The position numbers and the translations under genes are program-made. This document shows positions 33,162 to 41,158 of a stretch of 64,000 bases of DNA, in pieces. The DNA comes from PALSA-612 sp963791225 (lineage in GTDB: Bacteria; Actinomycetota; Thermoleophilia; Gaiellales; Gaiellaceae). The stretch spans positions 1,488,001-1,552,000 of the forward strand of contig CAWBRV010000003.1 in assembly GCA_963791225.1 (NCBI GenBank). Direction: 5' to 3'. How positions within the stretch are numbered: position 1 is the stretch's first letter; each line of letters opens with the position of its first letter. Under the pieces are notes generated by a model that saw only the letters and a program-made list of their open reading frames with translations, had not been told where the DNA came from and did no database searches.

Positions 33162-34598
33162 TCACGTCAATTGGGGGATCGCGCGGGCGGTCATCAGGGC
33201 GCCCGCGACGAGGATCACGAGCGCGCTCGCGGCGGGGAGGAGGCGGATCAGCGTGCCGTCCATCCGCATGCGCCCGAACACCCGCTTGGCCAACACGGCG
33301 ACGAGGCCGATGCCGGTGATCGTCAGCGCCAGGCCGAGGCTGAATGCGACGATCAGAATGAGGCCGAACGCGACCCGGTGGAGTGAGATCGCGGCCAGCA
33401 GGACGACGAGGGCGGAGGGGCAGGGAAGCAGCCCGCCCGAGACGCCGACCGCGAGGAGCGAGCGCATCGACAGCCCGTCCGGCGGCGCGTGCGAATGGCC
33501 GTGCTCGTCGTCATGTTCGTGGTCGTGCGTGTGCGGATGGTCGTGGTCGTGCGTGTGGTCGTGGAGGTGGGCTGTGCGCGCACGCCGGCGGTGAAGGCGC
33601 GAGCGCAGGACCGACGCGCCGATCCCGACCACCATCAGCCCGGCGATCAGATTCAGCCACGGAAAGAGCGTGTCCGGGACGATGAACTGCGACAAGAGCA
33701 GGGTGACGAGCCCGAGCCCGAACACGCCCAGCGTATGCGTGACGGTGACGGTGAGCCCGAGCAGGACCGCGTGGCGGGGCGTGCCGCGCTGGCCGACGAG
33801 GTAGGCGGCGACGATCGACTTGCCGTGCCCCGGGCTGAGCGCGTGCGCCGCGCCCCAGAAGAGGGCGATCGCGAGCGAGATCAGGATCACGCCCACGCTC
33901 AGGTGGTCCTTCGTGATCAGGCCGGCGAAGCCCCCGTCCGAGACCGCCCGCACGCCGACGCGCTGGTCGAGCACGCTGCGCGGGATCAGCGTCGGCGGGG
34001 AGCCGTCCCCGGTGCCGGGCGTGAGCGCTGCGTGCGCCTCGGTCACGTCGAGCGGGCTCTGCAGCAGGTTCTTGGGGTAGGAGAGGAGCTCGTGAGAGAT
34101 CGAGCTCGTCGGCGCGCTCGAGCCCGTCACGTGCGCGCCGGAGCTCGTCTGGACGACGATCTCCTTCCAGCCGATCCGCCCCGTGTAGTTGTGGTCGCGG
34201 TAGACGAGCGCTCCGCCGTGCGTGAGCGGCGGGGAGGACAGCAGCACCTCGAGCCGGGTCGTGCGCAGGCCCGCCTGGCCCGGAGGGAAGGCGAGAACAT
34301 GCTGGACGGGCCTGAGCGCGACCGGACGGCCGCCGATCGTTGCCTCGACGTGCTCGGCGAGCGACGCGGCGAGGGCGGTGCCGTAGGCGGTGTCGCCCTT
34401 TGCGTCGACGTCGGGCTTGGACTGGAAGGTCGGGATCTCCGCCATGTCGAGGACGTAGAGGACGTAGAGGCGGTTCCCGGAGGGCTCGACACGGCTGTAG
34501 CGGTTGATCGTGAAGTTGCCGAGCGGATGCGCGTCGGCGGCGGCGACGAACGAGAGCGTCGCCACCAGCGCCGCGAGGACGACGAGCAGCTTCTTCAT
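33162..34598 (-). CDS. Nickel/cobalt exporter, RcnA-like, with secreted N-terminal domain
   Basis: A membrane metal transporter. Residues 1-23 are a signal peptide whose cleavage would expose His at the mature N-terminus (DAHPLGNFTINRYSRVE). About 200 residues form an extracytoplasmic domain. The membrane part has HALSPGHGKSIVAAYLVG and GVSGGLLPCPSALVVLLAA, the motifs of NicO/RcnA exporters, and a His/Asp-rich cytoplasmic loop (HDHTHDHDHPHTHDHEHD). 478 residues. Its ATG overlaps the TPR gene stop by four bases, so the two are one unit with the DUF4331 gene upstream. Confidence 0.87.
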   Translation of the reverse strand: MKKLLVVLAALVATLSFVAAADAHPLGNFTINRYSRVEPSGNRLYVLYVLDMAEIPTFQSKPDVDAKGDTAYGTALAASLAEHVEATIGGRPVALRPVQHVLAFPPGQAGLRTTRLEVLLSSPPLTHGGALVYRDHNYTGRIGWKEIVVQTSSGAHVTGSSAPTSSISHELLSYPKNLLQSPLDVTEAHAALTPGTGDGSPPTLIPRSVLDQRVGVRAVSDGGFAGLITKDHLSVGVILISLAIALFWGAAHALSPGHGKSIVAAYLVGQRGTPRHAVLLGLTVTVTHTLGVFGLGLVTLLLSQFIVPDTLFPWLNLIAGLMVVGIGASVLRSRLHRRRARTAHLHDHTHDHDHPHTHDHEHDDEHGHSHAPPDGLSMRSLLAVGVSGGLLPCPSALVVLLAAISLHRVAFGLILIVAFSLGLALTITGIGLVAVLAKRVFGRMRMDGTLIRLLPAASALVILVAGALMTARAIPQLT

Positions 34599-35911
34599 CG
34601 TGCGTACTCCTTCGCGACCGGGCTCCAGAGGAGCGAGAAGTGCGGGTTGAGGTCGAGCGCCCGGCGGAACCAGGTCGTGGCCACGGCGGTGTGGCCGAGG
34701 CAGCGCTCGATCATGCCGCGGTGGAAGAACTTGAGGGCGTCCTGCGTGCCGAGGTGCAGCGCCAGCTTCGAGTAGCGGAGTGCCTCGCCGCAGCGACCGT
34801 TACGGTCGAGCGTCCAGGCGAGCACGTCGTCGCCGTCGATCGAGGGCCGCTCCATCCTGCCGAGCCGTGCGCGGGCGAGGGCCTGCTCCAGGCGGATGCC
34901 GTGGTCGGCCTGGAAGAGCGCGATGTCGACGTCGGTGCGGACGCCGTTCGCCTGTAGCAGCCGGTCGATCGCCGCGATCAGCGAGTACTGCCGTTGGGCG
35001 AGCACCGGCCGGCCGGTGACCCGGTAGAGGTCGCCGAGGAACGAGACGTACTGCGGCAGCGGGATCGCGTTCACCGCCTGGCGCTCGAGCACGATCGCCG
35101 TCGCGTAGCGGCCCTGGGCGGCGCGGGTCTGCGCGAGCGCGTCGAGGCCGTAGGCGTAGCCGGGGAAGATGGCGAGCGCGAGCCCTTCCTCGCGCGCGGC
35201 GTCGACGTAGCGGCCGTGCCCGAAGTAGAGCTTGCCGAGCTGGACGTGCGTCCAGGCGAGCGGCTCCTTCGTGTCCGTGGCGGCGTCGACGGCGAGCTTC
35301 ATGGCCCTGATCGCGGCGCCGGTGCGGCCGAGGAGCTCGCGCGCGTAGGAGATGCGGGAGTAGGACGTGAGGCTGGGTTGGATGTGCACCATCTCGTCGA
35401 ACGTCCTGAAAGCCTGGGGGTAGCGGCCGAGCTCGATCAGCGCGTCGCCGACCACGCCGTAGTTCATGGCGATCTTCGGCGCGAGCGCGTGCGCCTGCTC
35501 GCCGAGCGTCAGCGCCTGCCGGAAGCGGTGCCGCGAGAGGGCGAGCGAGCCGAGGCCGCTGTAGACGAGGTAATCCTTGGAGTTGAGCTCGAGCGCCTGC
35601 TGCAGCGCTCCGTCGGCCTTCGTGTAGTAGGACGGGTCGCCGGTCTCGCGGGCGCGCTGCTGGTAGGCGAGCCCGAGGAGTGCCCACGAGTGCTCGTCCT
35701 TTGGCTTCAGCGAGAGCGCCGACTGGAGGCTGGCCACGAGCTGCGCCGTGCTCGCGTTGAGCGCGAAGCCGGCCCTGAAGTCCTCGGCCGACTGCGAGCC
35801 TGCGAGCGCCGACGGCGGCGTCGAGGGCGAGGAGGAGAACGCACCGCCGAAGAAAGCCACGAAGCCGGCTCCGACGAGGGCGGCGAGTCCGATCAGGATT
35901 CTGTTGCTCAT
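34595..35911 (-). CDS. Membrane-anchored TPR-repeat protein
   Basis: The 438-residue protein has one N-terminal transmembrane segment (ILIGLAALVGAGFVAFFGGA) and about nine TPR-like helical pairs outside the membrane, for example AWALLGLAYQQRA-type and YSGLGSLALSRHRFRQAL. TPRs usually hold protein partners; the natural candidates are the DUF4331 protein upstream and the exporter downstream. The ATG is chosen for the AAGGAG just before it; a longer GTG start has charged shadow sequence. It is translationally coupled to the exporter (ATGA). Confidence 0.8.
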   Translation of the reverse strand: MSNRILIGLAALVGAGFVAFFGGAFSSSPSTPPSALAGSQSAEDFRAGFALNASTAQLVASLQSALSLKPKDEHSWALLGLAYQQRARETGDPSYYTKADGALQQALELNSKDYLVYSGLGSLALSRHRFRQALTLGEQAHALAPKIAMNYGVVGDALIELGRYPQAFRTFDEMVHIQPSLTSYSRISYARELLGRTGAAIRAMKLAVDAATDTKEPLAWTHVQLGKLYFGHGRYVDAAREEGLALAIFPGYAYGLDALAQTRAAQGRYATAIVLERQAVNAIPLPQYVSFLGDLYRVTGRPVLAQRQYSLIAAIDRLLQANGVRTDVDIALFQADHGIRLEQALARARLGRMERPSIDGDDVLAWTLDRNGRCGEALRYSKLALHLGTQDALKFFHRGMIERCLGHTAVATTWFRRALDLNPHFSLLWSPVAKEYAR

Positions 35912-35980
35912 GGCTCCTTCGCTTGCTCCGAGAGGGCGGAGGGCTCGGCTTCGAGCCGAGCCCTCCGTTCGCATGGGTCC

Positions 35981-37270
35981 CTAGTGCGTCGCCTTCGTGT
36001 TCGCGTACCCCTGCCAGGGGGTGCTGACGTACGGGAAGTGCGACAGGTAGGCAACGTCGTTGCCGTCGACGCCGTCGCCGAGCGGCACCTTCTTGCCGAG
36101 CAGGAAGCCTGCGACTGCCTGCTCCTCGATGTCGACGACGTCGTCGCCGAGCCGGCGCCCGTTCGGGAAGCCGGCGTTGTCGCCCGCCAGCACGCCCATG
36201 CGGTTCGGGTGTGCGGTCGGCGGGATGGACAAGTTGAGCCGGAGCTCGTCCGCGAGGGTGGTGCCCGTGAAGGTCACCTTCGGGATGCCCGTGCCGAGGA
36301 CGGCCACGAGGTCGTTGCGCCCGGTCTCCGCGACGCCGAGCTTGTACAGCTTGTTCAGCACGGCGGCCAGGATCGGGGTGGTGTAGTACTTCTTGAACTG
36401 ACCGTCGTTCGCCGGGCTGGTGCGGTTCCAGTAGTCCTTCAGCCCGGTCGGGATGATGACCTCGTTGATCAGCGGGTTGCCGAGGCGGGACACCTGCGAC
36501 CAGCCGCGGCGGACGACCCCGTTGACCGTCACGTTCTGACGGTCGGTCGACGACCAGACGCCGATCACGTGGTTCTTCGTGTCGACCTGCGCGATCGGGA
36601 TCTGCAGGGCGATCGTGTGGACGTTGTAGCCGGACAAGAAGTCCTTGCCACCGCCCAGGTTCCCCGTCGTGCCGGCCTTGCGGATGGCGACGAGGTCGAA
36701 GATGGCGCCGACGTCCGCGAAGAACGGATCGTCACGCTGGCCGGCGAAGACGGAGACGCCGCCACGGTGGACGACCGTCTTCTCGGCGGAGGCCTCGTAG
36801 TTCTTGACGCCGACGAACCCGTTGAAGCGCGGGCCGATGTTGTCGATCGGCGTCGTGCCGGTCGCCCAGGCACGCCCGTTCTTCGTCGCGGTCCACGTCT
36901 GCTGCGTGTTCCCGAGGAAGTAGGGGCCGGTCGGAGTCTTGAACCGGAACGTGTACGTGACGTCCGGCCGGCCGTCGCCGTTCCGGTCGATGTAGATGTT
37001 GTAGCGGGCCGTCTGCGAGAACGTGTAGTAGTTCGGGCCGGCGGCGGGGTCCTCACCGGGGACCCAGTTGGACACGATGGTGAACGTGCTCGGCTTGTCC
37101 GGGCTGCGGAACGCGTACAGATCCGTATTGTCCGCAGTCGGATCCTCCGAGATCAGCGGTGCCTCCCGGTGGCTGGACGCCGTGCTCGCTGCCGGGGCAA
37201 GTCGCCCGACGAAGAGCGCCGTGAGACCGGCGGCGGCCGCGACCAGGAGGAACAGCGCGTACTTCTTCAT
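35981..37270 (-). CDS. Secreted DUF4331 protein
   Basis: Function unknown. The 429-residue product has an N-terminal signal peptide (KKYALFLLVAAAAGLTALFV) and then SSHREAPLISEDPTADNTDLYAF, of which SSHREAPLI and ADNTDLYAF are the DUF4331 hallmarks. The acid-rich segments and YIDRNGDGRPDVTYTF look like a calcium-binding loop. A good AAAGGAG site lies eight bases before the ATG. It leads a TPR and Ni/Co exporter operon, with an anti-sigma/sigma pair just behind; this suggests a secreted metal-handling or envelope system. Confidence 0.85.
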   Translation of the reverse strand: MKKYALFLLVAAAAGLTALFVGRLAPAASTASSHREAPLISEDPTADNTDLYAFRSPDKPSTFTIVSNWVPGEDPAAGPNYYTFSQTARYNIYIDRNGDGRPDVTYTFRFKTPTGPYFLGNTQQTWTATKNGRAWATGTTPIDNIGPRFNGFVGVKNYEASAEKTVVHRGGVSVFAGQRDDPFFADVGAIFDLVAIRKAGTTGNLGGGKDFLSGYNVHTIALQIPIAQVDTKNHVIGVWSSTDRQNVTVNGVVRRGWSQVSRLGNPLINEVIIPTGLKDYWNRTSPANDGQFKKYYTTPILAAVLNKLYKLGVAETGRNDLVAVLGTGIPKVTFTGTTLADELRLNLSIPPTAHPNRMGVLAGDNAGFPNGRRLGDDVVDIEEQAVAGFLLGKKVPLGDGVDGNDVAYLSHFPYVSTPWQGYANTKATH

Positions 37271-37349
37271 TTCGCGTGTGCTCCTTTCTCGTCGACGGCC
37301 GGGGTCGCTTGCTTCGGGGGATTCCGTGGCCGTCGTCGGGCCTCATTCG

Positions 37350-37372
37350 CCGAACCTGCGGGACCGGTTCGG
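37350..37372. promoter_or_regulatory. Inverted repeat upstream of DUF4331 gene
   Basis: CCGAACC and GGTTCGG separated by nine bases, about 80-100 bases upstream of the DUF4331 start codon. It is a plausible operator; the regulator is unknown. On the minus strand a GCGAAT lies just downstream, loosely like an ECF-type -10, which is only suggestive. Confidence 0.35.
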
Positions 37373-37440
37373 ACCCCCTAGGCGAACGCTCGTGGAAGCC
37401 CTACGCTTGGACGGCTGCCCGACCGGGCAGCTAACGGCAC

Positions 37441-37468
37441 GGAGAGGCGGTCACCAGGCCGCCTCTCC
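37441..37468. other. GC-rich hairpin before repeat copy B
   Basis: Perfect 10-bp stem GGAGAGGCGG / CCGCCTCTCC with an 8-base loop. It has no U-run on either strand. It directly precedes repeat copy B and may be part of the same structured RNA or an independent operator. Confidence 0.5.
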
Positions 37469-37477
37469 GCTTAATGG

Positions 37478-37650
37478 CACGGGTGAACCCCTGGTTCCCC
37501 CGTGAGCCCCCTCCTTCAGAGCGTTAGCGGTGGGAAAGTGGGAGCGGAGCCGGCGGATCGACCGCGGCTCCGACGTTGCTTCTCGTCGGTGAGCCTCTCG
37601 CCGGGCGAAGCCCGGCTTCGGCGGAGAACCGTCGCGACTGGCGGGCGTGG
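37478..37650 (+). repeat. Two-hairpin intergenic repeat, copy B
   Basis: Hairpin 1 pairs CACGGGTGAACC (37478-37489) with GGTTCCCCCGTG (37493-37504), one mismatch. AGCCCC and C/T-rich sequence follow. The linker is about 50 bases longer than in copies A and D. Hairpin 2 is GCCGGGC / GCCCGGC (37600-37616) with loop GAA, and the outer context GAGCC...CTTCGGCGG matches the other copies. It ends at the ferritin promoter. Confidence 0.6.
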
Positions 37651-37655
37651 AGAAG

Positions 37656-37661
37656 TAGAGT
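37656..37661 (+). promoter_or_regulatory. -10 box TAGAGT of the ferritin gene
   Basis: TAGAGT, then CTCTCT, then ATG 37668: the leaderless pattern with six-base spacing. No DtxR-type palindrome like those at 14.5 kb overlaps it. Confidence 0.6.
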
Positions 37662-37667
37662 CTCTCT

Positions 37668-38198
37668 ATGGCTCGCTTTCCCTCCGCAGTCAACGAGCAG
37701 ATCGCGAACGAGTTCGCGGCGTCGCAGCAGTACATCGCGATCGCCGTGTACTACGACGCGGAGACGCTCCCGCAGCTCGCCGCCCACTTCTACCGGCAGG
37801 CGGTCGAGGAGCGAAATCACGCGATGATGCTCGTCCAGTACCTCCTCGACGCCGGCGAGCAGGTCGAGGTCCCGGGCGTCGCCGTCCCGCAGACGACGTT
37901 CGCCGACGCGGCCGCACCGGTCGCCCTCGCGCTCGAGCAGGAGAAGACCGTCACGAAGCAGATCGCCGGTCTCGTCGAGCTGGCCCGTGAGGAGAACGAC
38001 CTCGTCGGCGAGCAGTTCCTGCACTGGTTCCTCAAGGAGCAGCGCGAAGAGGTCTCGAGCATGTCGGCGCTGCTCGCGGTCGTGAACCGTGCCGGCGACT
38101 CGCTCCTGCTCGTCGAGGACTTCCTGTCGCGGAACGCGGTCGGCGACCAGGGCGCGCCTGAGGCGGACGCCCCGGGCGCGGCCGGCGGCGCACTCTGA
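37668..38198 (+). CDS. Ferritin (non-haem iron storage protein)
   Basis: It forms a 24-mer cage that oxidises and stores iron. The 176-residue four-helix protein has ferroxidase ligands in the expected places: NEFAASQQYIAIAVYYDAE (helix A), RQAVEERNHAMMLVQYLLD (helix B, E-x-x-H), and FLHWFLKEQREEV (helix D). It resembles bacterial FtnA/BfrB rather than haem-binding bacterioferritin. The last 20 residues are low-complexity. Repeat copies B and C flank it. Confidence 0.9.
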   Translation: MARFPSAVNEQIANEFAASQQYIAIAVYYDAETLPQLAAHFYRQAVEERNHAMMLVQYLLDAGEQVEVPGVAVPQTTFADAAAPVALALEQEKTVTKQIAGLVELAREENDLVGEQFLHWFLKEQREEVSSMSALLAVVNRAGDSLLLVEDFLSRNAVGDQGAPEADAPGAAGGAL

Positions 38199-38226
38199 CA
38201 CGGGTGAAACAGCCGGTGTTCCCATG
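38199..38226 (+). repeat. Intergenic hairpin repeat, copy C (hairpin 1 only)
   Basis: A degenerate copy of hairpin 1 (CACGGGTGAAACAGCCGG, then TGTTCCCATG) followed by AGCCCC. Its loop-side bases CAGCCGG match copy D exactly. The stem is no longer fully paired and hairpin 2 is absent. It starts directly after the ferritin stop codon. Confidence 0.55.
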
Positions 38227-38263
38227 AGCCCCGTTCTCTGACGCCACGTCAGCCTCGTCGGCA

Positions 38264-38269
38264 TAGGCT
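38264..38269 (+). promoter_or_regulatory. -10 box TAGGCT before the phosphotransferase gene
   Basis: TAGGCT eight bases before ATG 38278. Confidence 0.4.
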
Positions 38270-38277
38270 CAGCCGCG

Positions 38278-39189
38278 ATGGGCTACGACTGGGAAGGCGG
38301 AGCGTTTCTGGCCGAGGCGCGCGCCTGGATCGAGTCCGAGGTCACGGTGACCGGCGAGATCGAGCAGCCACACGTAAGGCCGTGGTCGACCGTCCTGCGG
38401 GTGCCGACAGACGGCGGCGACGTGTTCTTTAAGGCGGCGCTGCCGGGTGTCGCGCACGACGTGGTCGTGACGTCCGCGCTGGCCCGGTTGCGGCCCGATC
38501 TGGTGCTTGCTCCGATCGCCGTGAACCTGGACCGGAAGTGGATGCTGCTACCGGACGGCGGCGAGCGGCTGCGGGAGCTCTTCGAGCGCGAGGCGCATCC
38601 TCGACCCTGGTTCGAGGTCCTCCCGGAGTACGCCTCCCTCCAGCTCGCATCCGCGGGCGAACTGGACGGCATGGTCGAGCAAGGGCTCCCTGACCTCCGG
38701 CTCGAGCGCATGTCCGAGGTCGTCGATCGGCTCGCCGCCGAGCTCGGGGAGCCCGCGCCGAACGGGACGGCGCGGCTGTGCGCCGAGCTGGCCGCCGCCG
38801 GGATCCCCGAGACGATCCAGCACGACGACCTCCACGACGGGAACGTGTTCGTGGGAGACGACGGCTACCGGATCTTCGACTGGGGCGACAGTGTCGCCGC
38901 GCATCCCTTTCTGTCGCTCGTCGTCGCGCTGCGCGGGATCGCGTACCGCTTCGAGCTCGGCGACCAGGATCCGGACATCGAACGCCTGCGCGACGCCTAT
39001 CTCGACCGGTTCTCCGCTTACGGCACGTCGTCCGAGCTGCGGGGCGCGGCGTCGCTCGCGGAGCCGCTCGGCATGCTCAGCCGCGCCTGGTCGTGGTGGA
39101 GGGTCGCGTCGAGCGTCGACGAACCCGGAGAGTTCTCCGAGGCCGCCCGTGAGTGGTTCCGGGACTTCGTTGCCGCAATGCCCGGCTAG
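38278..39189 (+). CDS. Phosphotransferase of the aminoglycoside phosphotransferase fold
   Basis: A kinase-like enzyme of unknown substrate. The 303-residue product has the catalytic-loop motif IQHDDLHDGNVFV (Brenner-type, normally H-x-D-x3-x-N) and the metal motif RIFDWGDS. The N-terminal lobe has VFFKAA as the ATP-site Lys. Aminoglycoside resistance is not implied; many such proteins act on small molecules such as homoserine or choline. It ends in a CTAG shared with the convergent peptidase. Confidence 0.78.
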   Translation: MGYDWEGGAFLAEARAWIESEVTVTGEIEQPHVRPWSTVLRVPTDGGDVFFKAALPGVAHDVVVTSALARLRPDLVLAPIAVNLDRKWMLLPDGGERLRELFEREAHPRPWFEVLPEYASLQLASAGELDGMVEQGLPDLRLERMSEVVDRLAAELGEPAPNGTARLCAELAAAGIPETIQHDDLHDGNVFVGDDGYRIFDWGDSVAAHPFLSLVVALRGIAYRFELGDQDPDIERLRDAYLDRFSAYGTSSELRGAASLAEPLGMLSRAWSWWRVASSVDEPGEFSEAAREWFRDFVAAMPG

Positions 39190-40676
39190 CCGAGCCGCTC
39201 GCGGACGCGCTCGGTCACGGAGGCCATGTCGATCTCGGCGCCCGTCACGTCGGAGAGGAGCTCGTCCGCGGTCGGCCCCTGGCCGAGCGACCACAGCTCC
39301 CGCAGGAGCGATCCCGCCTCACGCTGCGCGAACCAGTCGTTCCCGAAGCGCTCGCGGAGGTGGAAGGAGAGTTGTGCGTCGAACGCCCAGGCGCGCAGGT
39401 ACTTGCTCACATAGAAGCTCGGGTCGACGTCGGCGAGCCAGTCCGTCGGGCTCGGCTGGACCTTGAGCGCGTCGCCGAGGAGCTCGACGTAGCGTTCCCG
39501 GAACGGCAGCGGATCGTCGGCCTGGAGCAGCTCCAGCTCGTAGAGCAGCTTGGCGCAGTAGCGACGCACGCCCCAGAGGAGCATCGCCGCGCCCTCAGCC
39601 GCGAACTCCTGCGGCCGCGGGAAGTCGAGCCGCCGGGTCAGCCAGGCCGGATTGTCGACGAGGTGCTCGAACAGGAACGCCCAACCCTCCGTGACGGCGT
39701 TGTCGCCGAGGCGCTTGCTCTCCATCGGCAGGTCGGCGGACGTGTTCGCAAAGTGCTCCGTGTGCCCGGCCTCGTGAAAGAGCGCGCGCCAGTCGTCGGG
39801 GCCGCCCATCGGCTTGATCACGAGCACGACGCGGCCCGGAACCTCGATCGGCGCGCAGAAGGCGCGCGGCGACTTCTTCTCGCGCGACTCGACGTCGAGC
39901 TCGACGTTCGGCTGGTCGCGCAGGTTGATCCCGAGTCCCTCGAGCGTCCCCTCGAGCGCCGGCACCATCCGTTCGGACGGGAAGCCCTTGTCCCATTCGA
40001 CGGCACGAATCAGCCGCGGGGTATCCCAGCGCTCTGCCTCGTCGAGGGACACTCCGACCCGCTCCCTGAACAACCGATCGAGGCTGTCCTCGAACAGTCG
40101 CTCCGTATCGTCGAGCAGTTGCCGGCACTGGCCGGCGAGCTCGTCGAGCCGGAAGCCGAAGCGGCGATGGAGGTCGACGTAGTTGTCGGCGCCCAGCGCG
40201 GGCACGGCCTCGCGAAGGATCGCCGCGGCTTCGAGGTGTACGGCGTTCAGGTGCTCCTCGCCGAGCGCGCAACGGGCCTCCTCGAGCGCGCGCCGCTTGT
40301 CGCGGTCGGGCTCGTTCGCGATCGCGGGGCGCAGCATGCGGTACGGGATCGTCTGCCCGTCGACGGTCGCCTCGAGCGTCGCCTCGAGCTCGCTCGCCCT
40401 CGCCTCCTGCGCCTTCGCCAGGTTGCCGAGGTAGCCGCTGCAGGCGAACTGCCACAGCTCCTTGGCGCCGCGGTCGCTCTGGGCCGGTCCGGAGAGGCCG
40501 GTAGCGGCGTCGAGCGTCGTCAGATCGTCGTAGCGCCCGTAGATCGCCTCGATTTCGAGCTCGTCCTTGTAGCCCGCGAAGTGGAGGTAGTACTCCTCCA
40601 GCATGTCCGCTTCGAACCGGTCGGCGCGGTCGCGGTACCGGGCGAGGTCAATGGTCTGAACGGACGAGTCGGCCAC
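39186..40676 (-). CDS. Zinc metallopeptidase, HEAGH type
   Basis: A cytoplasmic zinc peptidase, probably M3-like. The 496-residue helical protein has HEAGHTEHFANTSADLP with the HExxH site; the third ligand is probably Glu in the following TEGWAFLFEHL region. Classic M3 enzymes have HEFGH and are 600 residues or more, so this is a short relative. There is no signal peptide. GTG start fixed by TATCCT six bases upstream on the minus strand. The promoter box is shared with yjbQ. Confidence 0.72.
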   Translation of the reverse strand: MADSSVQTIDLARYRDRADRFEADMLEEYYLHFAGYKDELEIEAIYGRYDDLTTLDAATGLSGPAQSDRGAKELWQFACSGYLGNLAKAQEARASELEATLEATVDGQTIPYRMLRPAIANEPDRDKRRALEEARCALGEEHLNAVHLEAAAILREAVPALGADNYVDLHRRFGFRLDELAGQCRQLLDDTERLFEDSLDRLFRERVGVSLDEAERWDTPRLIRAVEWDKGFPSERMVPALEGTLEGLGINLRDQPNVELDVESREKKSPRAFCAPIEVPGRVVLVIKPMGGPDDWRALFHEAGHTEHFANTSADLPMESKRLGDNAVTEGWAFLFEHLVDNPAWLTRRLDFPRPQEFAAEGAAMLLWGVRRYCAKLLYELELLQADDPLPFRERYVELLGDALKVQPSPTDWLADVDPSFYVSKYLRAWAFDAQLSFHLRERFGNDWFAQREAGSLLRELWSLGQGPTADELLSDVTGAEIDMASVTERVRERLG

Positions 40677-40681
40677 CGGAC

Positions 40682-40688
40682 TAGGATA
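40682..40688. promoter_or_regulatory. Shared bidirectional -10 box TAGGATA
   Basis: On the plus strand TAGGAT (40682-40687) is six bases from the GTG at 40694; on the minus strand TATCCT (40688-40683) is six bases from the GTG at 40676. The whole divergent spacer is 17 bases, so two leaderless genes share one box and their polymerases cannot bind together. Confidence 0.6.
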
Positions 40689-40693
40689 GCCCC

Positions 40694-41092
40694 GTGCACG
40701 AGATCACCCTGAAGACCGAGCGGCGGACCCAGTTGATCGAGATCACGGACGAGGTCAGGCAGGCGCTCGGCGTCACGAACGGCGCCTCGGCGGCGCTCGT
40801 CTACGTGCCGCATACGACCGCGGGCGTGACGATCAACGAGCGCATCGACCCGGATCTCGTCGACGACTTCGAGGACGCGCTGCAGAAGATCGTCGACGAC
40901 GGCTGGCAGTGGCGCCACGAGGACCAGGACGGCCCGAACGCCCCTTCGCACGTGCGTGGGTCGCTGATCGGCCCGCAGGTGCTCGTCCCTCTGCGCGACG
41001 GCGAGCTCGCACTCGGCACCTACCAGGGCATCTTCTTCTGCGAGTTCGACGGCCCGCGCGACCGCAAGGTCTACCTGGCCACCCTGTCCTGA
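40694..41092 (+). CDS. yjbQ: YjbQ/UPF0047 family protein
   Basis: A conserved small protein, weakly linked to thiamine-phosphate synthase activity in some bacteria; its real role is unknown. The 132-residue product has all family motifs: VPHTTAGVTINE, NAPSHVRGSLIG with the metal-binding His, and LGTYQGIFFCEFDGPR. GTG start set by the shared -10 box. Confidence 0.9.
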   Translation: MHEITLKTERRTQLIEITDEVRQALGVTNGASAALVYVPHTTAGVTINERIDPDLVDDFEDALQKIVDDGWQWRHEDQDGPNAPSHVRGSLIGPQVLVPLRDGELALGTYQGIFFCEFDGPRDRKVYLATLS

Positions 41093-41158
41093 CCGCGCCG
41101 CGCGGTGGCGCGCGCCGCATTGTCGTACGCTTCCTGCTGGTAGCAGAGGAGGAGACTC

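Larger units (their letters stand above)
37271..37667. other. 397-base non-coding region between DUF4331 and ferritin genes
   Basis: No gene was seen on either strand. It holds, in order, an inverted repeat (37350-37372), an 18-bp palindrome-like site (GCTGCCCG / CGGGCAGC, 37414-37431), a 10-bp-stem hairpin (37441-37468), the two-hairpin repeat copy B (37478 to about 37650) and the ferritin -10 box. It must contain the divergent promoters for both flanking genes. Confidence 0.7.

Noticed and set aside
33489..34775. 428-codon plus-strand frame opposite the Ni/Co exporter
   Set aside because: A shadow of the exporter; composition is Arg/Glu-rich without recognisable motifs or a start signal.
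38278..39189. Aminoglycoside resistance gene
   Set aside because: Only the general phosphotransferase fold motifs are present; there is no close resistance-type sequence or mobile context.
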